DNA from: Bacilli bacterium
Lineage (GTDB): Bacteria; Bacillota_I; Bacilli_A; ML615J-28; CAG-313
NCBI GenBank assembly: GCA_017501465.1
Contig: JAFVWY010000009.1
Span: 51,092 to 115,091, forward strand
Length of the DNA stretch: 64,000 nucleotides
Direction: 5' to 3'
Every line of letters begins with the position of its first letter. The first letter of the stretch is position 1. The position numbers were made by a program, and so were the translations under genes. Below are positions 34,081 to 42,546 of this stretch, piece by piece. Below the pieces are notes generated by a model that did no database searches, had not been told where the DNA came from, and saw only the letters and a program-made list of their open reading frames with translations.

Positions 34081-34710
34081 ATGAATAAATTTTTAAAGCT
34101 ATTAGATTCTTACAAACATAAATATTTTGTATCCAAGATCTTATTATTAATAAAGAATAATCAAGATTTTCAAGATACATATAAACATTTAGATTATCTA
34201 TTTTCCAATTCTTATAACTTATTAAATAACCCTTTTGAAGAAAATAAGAATGTATATAATATAATTGATAATAACCTATTTGAAATAGAAAATATTATAG
34301 AGGAAATAGAATTAGTTCTAAATGATTTAGTAAAAGTAGAACTTTATGTTTTCTTAAATTCTAAATCAACTAGTTATTTAGATAAGTTTTATTATCAACT
34401 ACTTAAAATTATCGAAGAATCAATTAGTATTAGTAATGCTGTTAAGTCTATTAAACCATTTCAAAAAAATCTTCTACGTAAATTTATTGATAAACTATAC
34501 ATTTATTTAAAGGATGAACAGATGCTTCATTTAATTAATATTGATAGAATTAACGCCATTATTAACCAAGATATCATCACTATCTCAGATTGGAATAATA
34601 TTAATAAAACCATTGATACTTTATTTAAACAAATTAATCCAACACAAGAATTAATAAATGAAAAATTTAAGTTTGAATTAGTTTTATTTTTATTAAATGT
34701 GGAGGAATAA
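34081..34710 (+). CDS. Hypothetical protein before rsmB
   Basis: A 209-residue protein, Asn/Ile/Leu/Lys-rich, apparently all-helical, with no signal peptide, membrane segment or motif that I recognise. It has a good GGTGAT ribosome site and the operon's promoter. It ends directly against the rsmB start codon (no gap), so it is expressed with ribosome-maturation genes. A role in translation or ribosome assembly can only be guessed from that. Confidence 0.65.
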   Translation: MNKFLKLLDSYKHKYFVSKILLLIKNNQDFQDTYKHLDYLFSNSYNLLNNPFEENKNVYNIIDNNLFEIENIIEEIELVLNDLVKVELYVFLNSKSTSYLDKFYYQLLKIIEESISISNAVKSIKPFQKNLLRKFIDKLYIYLKDEQMLHLINIDRINAIINQDIITISDWNNINKTIDTLFKQINPTQELINEKFKFELVLFLLNVEE

Positions 34711-35934
34711 ATGTATACTATTGAATTAGATGCTATAGATAAAATACTTAATCTTGGTGGTTTTATTAATTTAGTAATTAATGATGTTATTAAGAAAAAT
34801 AAGTTAGATGATTCTAGAAAAGCACTTTTTACAAAAATTGTTTATGGTGTTGTCGAAAACAAATTATATTTAGACTACCAATTATCTTTTTATTTGAAAA
34901 ATGATAAAATCGCTAAAGATGTTAAGAATATTTTAAGAATGGGCATATATATGATACACTTTCTAAATATTCCTAATTATCATGTAATTGATGCTTTAGT
35001 TGAACAAACAAAAGAAAAGTATAGTAACTATACGAAAATGGTTAATGCTATTTTAAGAAATCTAACAAGAAATGAATTAAAAGAAATACCAACAACAGAT
35101 TATCAAATGTATTTATCGATTAAGTATAGTTATCCTTTATCTTTGGTTAAATTTATTAAAAGACAATACCCAGAAAATATAGAAGAGATTTTAAAACCTA
35201 GTGAAAATATTTATAATACTTACCGAATTAACTATATTAAAACTGATAAAGAGAGTTTGCTTAAAAAATTAAAATGTGATTATGAGTTAAAAGATGATGC
35301 GATTATTACTAAGACTAATTTATCTGGAAAAGACTATTTTAAAAAAAGTGAAATAGTTTATCAAGACTACGCATCACAAAAAGTTGCGATAGTTATGGAT
35401 CCTGAAAAGAATACTAATATTTTAGATATGTGTTCTGCACCTGGATCTAAAAGCTTTCATATCGCTAGTCTTTTGAATAATGAGTGTAATATTACATCAT
35501 GTGATATATATGAACACAAGACTAAATTAATTATAGATGAGGCTAAAAGACAAGGTATTACTTGTATAAAAACTATTACTTGTGATTCAGCAACTTATAA
35601 TTTTGACCAAGAATATGATTATGTATTACTAGATGCTCCATGTAGTGGTCTTGGCGTAATGAAACATAAATGTGATTTAAAGTATCGCTTTACTTTAAAA
35701 GATAAAGATGATATTATTGTTTTACAAAAATCATTATTAGGTAAAGCTTGTAAGGTAGTTAAACAAGGTGGTATTTTAGTATATTCTACTTGTACTATTA
35801 ATAAAGAAGAAAATGAAGAAATGATTAAGTATTTTTTAAAGAAACATAAAGACTTTGAAATACTAGAAGAATTAAACTTTTTACCAACTGATATACATGA
35901 TGGTTTTTATATATGTAAAATGATTAAAAAATAA
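34711..35934 (+). CDS. rsmB: 16S rRNA m5C967 methyltransferase
   Basis: A 407-residue SAM-dependent RNA methyltransferase. An N-terminal NusB-like helical domain (about 1-130) is followed by a methyltransferase domain with LDMCSAPGSKSFHIA (SAM loop, near residue 238), DYVLLDAPCSGLGVMKHK (near 306, with the PCSGLG Cys) and YSTCTINKEENEE (near 352, catalytic TCT Cys). GTGGAGGAAT precedes the ATG. The operon order rsmB-rlmN-(prpC-prkC lost)-rsgA-rpe recalls the Bacillus fmt-rsmB-rlmN-prpC-prkC-rsgA-rpe cluster, but the PP2C phosphatase and the kinase are absent. Confidence 0.93.
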   Translation: MYTIELDAIDKILNLGGFINLVINDVIKKNKLDDSRKALFTKIVYGVVENKLYLDYQLSFYLKNDKIAKDVKNILRMGIYMIHFLNIPNYHVIDALVEQTKEKYSNYTKMVNAILRNLTRNELKEIPTTDYQMYLSIKYSYPLSLVKFIKRQYPENIEEILKPSENIYNTYRINYIKTDKESLLKKLKCDYELKDDAIITKTNLSGKDYFKKSEIVYQDYASQKVAIVMDPEKNTNILDMCSAPGSKSFHIASLLNNECNITSCDIYEHKTKLIIDEAKRQGITCIKTITCDSATYNFDQEYDYVLLDAPCSGLGVMKHKCDLKYRFTLKDKDDIIVLQKSLLGKACKVVKQGGILVYSTCTINKEENEEMIKYFLKKHKDFEILEELNFLPTDIHDGFYICKMIKK

Positions 35935-35944
35935 ATGGTGACTT

Positions 35945-36988
35945 ATGAAAAATATATATGATTTTAGCCAAACAGATTTAGAAAACTATTTCTTATCAAT
36001 TGGTGATAAGAAGTTTAGAGCAGTTCAAATTCTAGAATGGCTTTATAGAAAAAAGGTAACATCTTTTGATGAAATGACTAATTTATCTTTAAAAGCTATT
36101 CAAGCACTAAAAGAAAATTTTGTTATTGAACCTTTAAAGTTAAAAACGAAATGGGTATCAAGTGATGGAACTGTTAAGTATTTGTTTGAATTAAATGATG
36201 GTAATTTAATTGAAACTGTTTTAATGCGTCATAACTATGGCAATAGCGTATGTGTGACAAGTGAGGTTGGCTGTAACATGGGATGCTCTTTTTGTGCATC
36301 TGGTGAACTTGGTTGTGTAAGAAGATTAACTTTATCAGAAATGGTACTACAAGTACTATATGTTGATAATGAGTTAAATAAAGAAAGTGAAAGAGTTTCA
36401 AATATTGTGGTAATGGGAATAGGCGAGCCATTTGATAATTATGAAACCCTATTAAAATTCTTAAGTGTTGTTAATTATCCAAAAGGTTTAGAAATTGGTG
36501 CCCGTCATATTACGGTTTCAACTAGTGGAATTGTGCCTAAGATTTACGAATTTGCAAAATTCCCTTTACAAATTAATTTAGCAATCAGCTTACATGCAGC
36601 AACTAATGAATTAAGAAATAAATTAATGAAAATTAATAAAGCATATCCAATTGAAGAGTTAATGAAAGCAATCGATTATTATTTAAAAGAAACTAATAGA
36701 AGAGTAACTTTTGAATATATTTTAATTGAGGGCATTAATGATTCTTATGAAGATGCTATGAATTTAGTAAAACTTGTACGTGGGGTTAATTGTTATGTTA
36801 ATTTAATTCCATATAATGAAGTAGCAACTAATCCATATAAATCTACTAAACATGAGGATGCAGAAAAGTTTTTCTCCATTCTTTCTAAAAATAAAATTAA
36901 TGCGACTCTAAGAATGAAACATGGTGATGATGTTTCAGCAGCGTGTGGTCAATTAAGAGCTCAAACTATGAAAAAAGAGGAAAAATAA
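35945..36988 (+). CDS. rlmN: Dual-specificity RNA methyltransferase RlmN (radical SAM)
   Basis: The 347-residue radical SAM enzyme makes m2A2503 in 23S rRNA and m2A37 in some tRNAs. The CxxxCxxC cluster is in CNMGCSFCASGELG near residue 110. The N-terminal KFRAVQILEWLYRK is typical, GIGEPFDNYE lies near 160, and the C-terminal RMKHGDDVSAACGQL holds the catalytic Cys near 338. Length is normal. Its stop overlaps the rsgA start by one base. Confidence 0.96.
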   Translation: MKNIYDFSQTDLENYFLSIGDKKFRAVQILEWLYRKKVTSFDEMTNLSLKAIQALKENFVIEPLKLKTKWVSSDGTVKYLFELNDGNLIETVLMRHNYGNSVCVTSEVGCNMGCSFCASGELGCVRRLTLSEMVLQVLYVDNELNKESERVSNIVVMGIGEPFDNYETLLKFLSVVNYPKGLEIGARHITVSTSGIVPKIYEFAKFPLQINLAISLHAATNELRNKLMKINKAYPIEELMKAIDYYLKETNRRVTFEYILIEGINDSYEDAMNLVKLVRGVNCYVNLIPYNEVATNPYKSTKHEDAEKFFSILSKNKINATLRMKHGDDVSAACGQLRAQTMKKEEK

Positions 36989-37869
36989 TGAAAGGTAAAA
37001 TCATTTGTTTAAAAGCTGATCTTTTTAAAGTAATGGATTTAGATTCTAAAAAAATATATGATGCGAAAGCATCAGGTCTTTTTAGAATGAAAAAACAAAA
37101 TCTTTTAGTTGGTGATGTTGTTTTATTTGACGCTTTGGAAAATAATAAAGCATATATTACTGATGTTTTAAAAAGAACAAATGAGCTAGTAAGACCACCG
37201 ATTGCTAATATCGATTTAGCAATTGTTGCCATGAGTGTTAAAGAACCTAGTTTTAATGATAACTTGCTTGATCGCTTTTTAACAATCTTATCTTTTAGTA
37301 ATATTGACACTGTTATATTATTTACTAAATGGGATTTATTAACATCTTCAGAAGAAGAACAAATGAATACCATTTGTCGATATTATGAATCAATAGGATA
37401 TAAAATTTTTAAAACCACTACTAAAGATAAGAATACGATTGAAGAAATTATTAATTTAATTGATAATAAGGTGTGTGTAATCACAGGACAAAGTGGTGTT
37501 GGAAAGAGTAGTTTGTTAAATATTATTAATCCTAATCTTAACCTAGAAACTAACGATATATCACTTGCTCTTGGAAGAGGTAAACATACAACAAGACACG
37601 TTGAATTAATACCATTTAATAATGGTTGGATAGCAGACACACCTGGTTTTGGCACAATGGATTTTAGAGGAATGAGTGAAACTGATATTTCTCAATCTTT
37701 TACTGAACTCTTTAATTATAGTAAGGAATGTAAATATAATGGTTGCCTTCATAAAAATGAACCTAATTGTATGGTAAAAGAACAAGTTAAAAATAATAAT
37801 ATTTTAAAAAGTAGATATGATAATTATCTACAATTTATTGAAGAATGTAAAAATTTAAGAAAGTGGTAA
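36988..37869 (+). CDS. rsgA: Ribosome small-subunit biogenesis GTPase RsgA
   Basis: A 293-residue circularly permuted GTPase that checks 30S maturation. OB-fold N-terminus (MKGKIICLKADLFKVMDL); G4 LFTKWDLL near residue 111, G1 TGQSGVGKSSLLN near 165, G3 ADTPGFG near 214, and a zinc finger from CKYNGCLHKNEPNCMV near 248. The ATG at 36988 was chosen: it overlaps the rlmN stop by one base and has AGAGG upstream, and upstream extension would add non-conserved residues. Confidence 0.95.
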   Translation: MKGKIICLKADLFKVMDLDSKKIYDAKASGLFRMKKQNLLVGDVVLFDALENNKAYITDVLKRTNELVRPPIANIDLAIVAMSVKEPSFNDNLLDRFLTILSFSNIDTVILFTKWDLLTSSEEEQMNTICRYYESIGYKIFKTTTKDKNTIEEIINLIDNKVCVITGQSGVGKSSLLNIINPNLNLETNDISLALGRGKHTTRHVELIPFNNGWIADTPGFGTMDFRGMSETDISQSFTELFNYSKECKYNGCLHKNEPNCMVKEQVKNNNILKSRYDNYLQFIEECKNLRKW

Positions 37870-37874
37870 AGAAT

Positions 37875-38504
37875 ATGAAAGTATCTCCTTCAATTTTATC
37901 AATGGATTTTAACAATGTTGAACAAGAGACAATTAAAATTAATAGTACTGATTGTGAATTTATTCATTTAGATGTGATGGATGGCAAATTTGTTCCTAAT
38001 ACTACTTTTGATGATAGTTTTATTAAAACACTTAAATTTAATAAAATTTTTGATACTCATTTAATGATTGAAAAACCACTATCAGCACTTGATAAATATA
38101 GTAGTATTTCAGAATATGTGACATTTCATTATGAAGCAGAAGATCACAAAGATATATTAAACTTTCTTCAAAATAGAAAGAATACTAAAATTGGTTTATC
38201 AATTAAACCTAATACTTCTATTGAAGTACTAGACGATTTATTACCATATTTAGATCTTGTTTTAGTAATGAGTGTTGAACCTGGATTTGCTGGTCAAAAG
38301 TTTATGGAAAGTTCAATTGAAAAAATTAAGTACTTAAAACTTAAGAAAGATCAACATAACTATCATTACCTAATTGAAGTAGATGGTGGCATTAATGAAG
38401 AAAATGCTAAAAAGGTAAAAGAGGCTGGTTGTGAGGTAGTTGTGGCTGGTACATATATTTTTAAAGCTAATAATTATCAAGAACAAATTGACAAAATTAG
38501 ATAA
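37875..38504 (+). CDS. rpe: Ribulose-phosphate 3-epimerase
   Basis: A 209-residue TIM-barrel enzyme of the pentose phosphate pathway. KVSPSILSMDFNN at the N-terminus, IHLDVMDGKFVPNTTF near residue 31 (metal His/Asp), DTHLMIEKP near 64, VLVMSVEPGFAGQKF near 135 and EVDGGINEENA near 172 are all typical. The ATG at 37875 gives the family's usual first residues; a GTG at 37863 would overlap rsgA. The ribosome site is weak, suggesting coupling with rsgA. Confidence 0.95.
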   Translation: MKVSPSILSMDFNNVEQETIKINSTDCEFIHLDVMDGKFVPNTTFDDSFIKTLKFNKIFDTHLMIEKPLSALDKYSSISEYVTFHYEAEDHKDILNFLQNRKNTKIGLSIKPNTSIEVLDDLLPYLDLVLVMSVEPGFAGQKFMESSIEKIKYLKLKKDQHNYHYLIEVDGGINEENAKKVKEAGCEVVVAGTYIFKANNYQEQIDKIR

Positions 38505-38557
38505 CATATATAAAAGTATCAATCATATAATAATAAGAGAATAAGAAGGGATAGTAT

Positions 38558-40024
38558 ATGCGTTCAAGTGGAATTTTGTGTGCGATTTCTAGTTTACCAA
38601 GTCCATATGGGATTGGTTCTTTAGGTAAAGTTGCATATGATTTTATTGATTTTTTAAAAGCATCTAAACAAAAATATTGGCAAGTTTTACCAATAGTTAA
38701 TACTTCATTTGGTGATTCTCCTTACCAAAGTGTATCCACTTTTGCAGGAGGAATTAACTATATTGATTTAGACTTATTAGTAGAAGATGGTTACTTAAAT
38801 AAAGTAGATGTTATCGGTTTGACAGAAAATGTAACTGTTGTTGATTATGGTAAACTATATTTAAATAGATATGCCATTTTAAAAGTAGCATATAAAAATT
38901 TTTGTAAAAATTTACCTAACGATTATTTCTCTTTTATTAAAGAAAATAACTATTGGTTAAATGATTTTTCTTTGTATATGAGCATTAAAAAACATTTTAA
39001 TGAAGCATCTTTTGATCAATGGCCAAAGGCTTTTAAACTAAAAGAAGAAGATGTTATTAATACATTTATTGATACTCATCAAGATGAAATTGATTTTTGG
39101 AATTTTACACAATATATTTTCTTTAACCAATGGAATAAATTAAAATTATATGCAAATGCTTCAAACATTCGTTTAATTGGCGATTTACCAATTTATGTGG
39201 CATACGACAGTTGTGATGTTTGGGGAAATCCTAAATTATTTGATTTAGATGAAAATTTAGTGCCAAAGAAAGTTGCAGGAGTACCGCCAGATTATTTTTC
39301 TGAAACTGGTCAATTATGGGGGAATCCATTATACAATTATCAAGAAATGGAAAAAGATAATTTTAGTTGGTGGATTAATCGATTAAGACACTTTAGTAAA
39401 GTATTTGATTATATTAGACTTGATCATTTTAGAGGATTTGAAGCATATTATACAATTCCTTATGGGAACAAAACAGCTATTGATGGCGCTTGGGTAAAAG
39501 GCCCAGGCATGAAGTTATTTAATCAAGTTTTTAAAGAACTAAAAGATATTAACTTAATTGCTGAAGATTTAGGCTTTTTAACAGAAGAAGTATATGAGTT
39601 ACTAAGAGAAACAAAACTTCCTGGCATGAAAATTATGGAATTTGGCTTTGATGTATATGGTGATAGTGACCATGCACCACATAATTATAAACAACACATG
39701 GTAGCATATCCTGGTACTCATGACAACGATACTATTAAGGGATGGTATGATGGACTAGATGATACTACTAAGAATTACGTCAAAGACTATTTAAATGTTC
39801 CAGACGATCTAACTATTGTTGATGATTTTATCAAAACTATCTTTGCCTCAAGTGCAGATTTAGTTATTGTTCAATTACAGGATCATTTAGGTTTGGATAA
39901 TTCTGCTAGAATGAATGAACCAGGAGTTCTTGGAAATAACTGGAAATGGCGAGTAAAACAAAGTGACTTGTCTTTAGATTTAATAGAAAAAATTAAAAAA
40001 ATTACTGAGATTTATAGAAGATAA
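38558..40024 (+). CDS. malQ: 4-alpha-glucanotransferase (amylomaltase)
   Basis: The 488-residue GH77 enzyme disproportionates maltodextrins. RSSGILCAISSLPSPYGIGS at the start, YWQVLPIVNTSFGDSPYQS near residue 46, IRLDHFRGFEAYY near 287 (nucleophile Asp), LIAEDLGFLTEEVYELL near 330 (acid/base Glu) and AYPGTHDNDTIKGWY near 384 (third carboxylate) cover the active site. Length is normal. It is monocistronic, ending in a clear terminator, with no glycogen or maltose genes adjacent. Confidence 0.95.
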   Translation: MRSSGILCAISSLPSPYGIGSLGKVAYDFIDFLKASKQKYWQVLPIVNTSFGDSPYQSVSTFAGGINYIDLDLLVEDGYLNKVDVIGLTENVTVVDYGKLYLNRYAILKVAYKNFCKNLPNDYFSFIKENNYWLNDFSLYMSIKKHFNEASFDQWPKAFKLKEEDVINTFIDTHQDEIDFWNFTQYIFFNQWNKLKLYANASNIRLIGDLPIYVAYDSCDVWGNPKLFDLDENLVPKKVAGVPPDYFSETGQLWGNPLYNYQEMEKDNFSWWINRLRHFSKVFDYIRLDHFRGFEAYYTIPYGNKTAIDGAWVKGPGMKLFNQVFKELKDINLIAEDLGFLTEEVYELLRETKLPGMKIMEFGFDVYGDSDHAPHNYKQHMVAYPGTHDNDTIKGWYDGLDDTTKNYVKDYLNVPDDLTIVDDFIKTIFASSADLVIVQLQDHLGLDNSARMNEPGVLGNNWKWRVKQSDLSLDLIEKIKKITEIYRR

Positions 40025-40026
40025 TA

Positions 40027-40052
40027 AAAGGAAGCTAAAGCTTCCTTTTTTT
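40027..40052 (+). terminator. Terminator after malQ
   Basis: AAAGGAAGCT (40027-40036) pairs with AGCTTCCTTT (40039-40048), followed by T residues to 40052. Confidence 0.9.
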
Positions 40053-40079
40053 GGATTTAAAAAAGAATTAATGTAAGGC

Positions 40080-40108
40080 TTGCAAAAAAGGTATTATTTT
40101 GATATAAT
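40080..40108 (+). promoter_or_regulatory. Promoter of the hydrogenase operon
   Basis: TTGCAA (40080-40085), 17-nt spacer, TATAAT (40103-40108). The 51-nt leader up to the start codon shows no obvious regulator site. Confidence 0.85.
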
Positions 40109-40159
40109 AAGTACCGAGCGAGTTGCGAAAAATATTAAAAATCAAAATGGAGGTAAGTT

Positions 40160-40648
40160 ATGGCTCATTTAAGCGAAAGCGCTGTAAAGCAAATCGGAGA
40201 AATTATTAGTAGATATGAAAACGAAAAAACACCATTAATGATGATTTTAAGTGACATCCAACGTGAATATGGTTATATCCCACTTGATGTTCAAGAATTC
40301 ATTTCTGACAAAACTGGTATTCCAGTAGCTGAAATCTATGGTGTAGTTACATTCTATTCATTCTTCTCTTTAACACCAAAAGGAAAATATGTTATTGGTG
40401 TTTGTTTAGGTACTGCATGTTATGTTAAAGGATCTCAACAAGTTATCGATAAATTTGCTGAACTTTTACATATTCAACCAGGACAAACAACTGAAGATGG
40501 ATTATTTACTTTAGATGCATTACGTTGTATTGGTGCTTGTGGTATTGCTCCCGCATTAACAATCAATGGTAAAGTATATCCTAAAGTAAGTGTAGCTGAT
40601 GTACAAAAAATTGTTGAAGAGTATAAAAGCCTTGGAGGTGCAAACTAA
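40160..40648 (+). CDS. hydC: [FeFe] hydrogenase NuoE-like subunit
   Basis: A 162-residue thioredoxin-like [2Fe-2S] protein of the NuoE/HydC/HndA family. The four cluster ligands appear in CLGTACYVKGSQ (near residue 88) and CIGACGIAP (near 129). It starts with a helical bundle including QREYGYIPLDVQEFI. In trimeric hydrogenases this subunit helps electron transfer between the NAD(P)-binding and hydrogen-forming subunits. The two following genes encode these partners, and the hydB start overlaps its stop by one base. Confidence 0.92.
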   Translation: MAHLSESAVKQIGEIISRYENEKTPLMMILSDIQREYGYIPLDVQEFISDKTGIPVAEIYGVVTFYSFFSLTPKGKYVIGVCLGTACYVKGSQQVIDKFAELLHIQPGQTTEDGLFTLDALRCIGACGIAPALTINGKVYPKVSVADVQKIVEEYKSLGGAN

Positions 40649-42531
40649 TGATTAGAACAGAACAAGAATTAGTAAGCAAAATTGAATCTTGTAAATCTTG
40701 CTTAGAAAAGAAATTTAATGGAGAAAATGGTAAACGTGCTATCGTTATTTGTGGTGGTACTGGTTGTTTATCAAGTAATGCTCAACAAATTATTGATAAT
40801 TTTCAAAAAGGTATTGTAGCTCATGGCTTACAAGACAAAGTAACAGTTAACAAAGTAGGATGCTTTGGTTTCTGTTCACAAGGTCCATTTGTTAAAATCT
40901 TCCCAGAAGATACACTATATCGTGGTGTAACTCCAGAAGACGTTGAAGAAATTATTGTAAAAGATTTAGAAAATAATGAAATCGTTGAAAGATTACTTTA
41001 TGTTGATCCTCAAACTCAAGAAAAAATTCAAAAACAAGATGACATTACTTTCTATAAAAAACAACACCGTGTTTCATTACATGGTTGTGGTATGATCAAT
41101 CCTGAAGATATCAACGAAGCTTTAGGATATGGTGCTTATGAAGGTTTAAAGAAAGCTTTAACAATGACTCCTCAAGAAGTTATTGATGAAGTTTTAAAAT
41201 CTGGTTTACGTGGTCGTGGAGGCGGTGGTTTCCCAACTGGTCGTAAATGGCAATTTGCTTTAAATCAAAACAGTGAACAAAAATATGTTGTTTGTAACGG
41301 TGACGAAGGTGACCCAGGAGCATTCATGGACCGTTCAATCTTAGAAGGTAACCCACTTGCAGTTATCGAAGGTATGGCTATTGCTGGTTATGCAATTGGT
41401 GCTCATGATGGTTATTTCTATGTTCGTGCTGAATATCCAATCGCTGTTGAACGTTTACGTGGTGCTATTAAACAAGCAACTGAATTAGGTTTATTAGGTG
41501 AAAATATTTATGGTAGTGGATTTAGCTTCCATGTTCATATCAGACTTGGTGCTGGTGCTTTCGTTTGTGGTGAAGAAACTGCTCTTTTAAACTCAATCGA
41601 AGGTCAACGTGGTATGCCACGTCCTCGTCCACCATTCCCAGCTGTTAAAGGTTTATGGGGTAAACCATCAATCATTAATAACGTTGAAACTTTAGCTTGT
41701 GTTCCTTACATTTTAAGAGAAGGTGCTGATAAATTTGCAACTCTAGGCACTGAAAAATCTAAAGGTACTAAAGTTTTCGCACTTGGTGGTAAAGTTAATA
41801 ACGTAGGCTTAGTTGAAATCCCAATGGGAACAACTTTACGTGAATTAATTTACGAAATTGGTGGTGGAATTCCAAATGGTAAAAAATTCAAAGCTATCCA
41901 AACTGGTGGTCCATCAGGCGGATGTTTAACTGAAAAAGATTTAGATACTCCAATTGATTATGATAACTTAGTAGCATTAGGCTCAATGATGGGTTCTGGT
42001 GGTGCGATCGTTATGGATGAAGACAACTGTATGGTTGACGTTGCTAAATTCTATATGGAATTTATTTATGATGAATCATGTGGTAAATGTTCTCCATGTC
42101 GTATTGGTACAAAACGTATCTTAGAAATCTTAAATAAAATTACAGATGGCAAGGGTTCTTTAGAAGACTTAGATGAATTAAAAGAATTATGTGAAACAGT
42201 TAGAGCTAACTCACTTTGTGGTTTAGGTCAAACAGCTGCTAATCCAGTTCTTTCTACTATGGCTCAATTTAAAGATGAATATATGGCTCACGTAGTTGAC
42301 AAAACTTGTCCAGCTCATATTTGTAAGAACTTAATGCAATATGTAATTCAAAAAGAAAAATGTATCGGCTGTGGTCTATGTGCTAGACAATGTCCAGTTG
42401 GTGCTATCCACAAAACTGATTATGTTGCTCCAGGAAAGAAACTTCCTGCATACGAAATTGACCAAGATAAATGTATCAAGTGCGGTCTATGTATGGCATC
42501 ATGTAAGTTTGGCGTAATTATTAAGAAGTAA
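40648..42531 (+). CDS. hydB: [FeFe] hydrogenase NuoF-like NAD(P)H/flavin subunit
   Basis: A 627-residue diaphorase subunit. Domain order: thioredoxin-like [2Fe-2S] domain (ICGGTGCLSS near residue 35, GCFGFCSQGP near 71), NuoF core with GLRGRGGGGFPTGRKW near 188 (NADH), ICNGDEGDPGAFMDR-type FMN loop near 215 and GAGAFVCGEETALL near 303, a [4Fe-4S] site SCGKCSPCRIGT near 478, and a C-terminal two-cluster ferredoxin (CIGCGLCARQCP and CIKCGLCMASCK). This architecture matches trimeric, often electron-bifurcating, NADH/ferredoxin hydrogenases; bifurcation is not proven by sequence. Confidence 0.94.
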   Translation: MIRTEQELVSKIESCKSCLEKKFNGENGKRAIVICGGTGCLSSNAQQIIDNFQKGIVAHGLQDKVTVNKVGCFGFCSQGPFVKIFPEDTLYRGVTPEDVEEIIVKDLENNEIVERLLYVDPQTQEKIQKQDDITFYKKQHRVSLHGCGMINPEDINEALGYGAYEGLKKALTMTPQEVIDEVLKSGLRGRGGGGFPTGRKWQFALNQNSEQKYVVCNGDEGDPGAFMDRSILEGNPLAVIEGMAIAGYAIGAHDGYFYVRAEYPIAVERLRGAIKQATELGLLGENIYGSGFSFHVHIRLGAGAFVCGEETALLNSIEGQRGMPRPRPPFPAVKGLWGKPSIINNVETLACVPYILREGADKFATLGTEKSKGTKVFALGGKVNNVGLVEIPMGTTLRELIYEIGGGIPNGKKFKAIQTGGPSGGCLTEKDLDTPIDYDNLVALGSMMGSGGAIVMDEDNCMVDVAKFYMEFIYDESCGKCSPCRIGTKRILEILNKITDGKGSLEDLDELKELCETVRANSLCGLGQTAANPVLSTMAQFKDEYMAHVVDKTCPAHICKNLMQYVIQKEKCIGCGLCARQCPVGAIHKTDYVAPGKKLPAYEIDQDKCIKCGLCMASCKFGVIIKK

Positions 42532-42546
42532 GAGAGGGATTTGATT

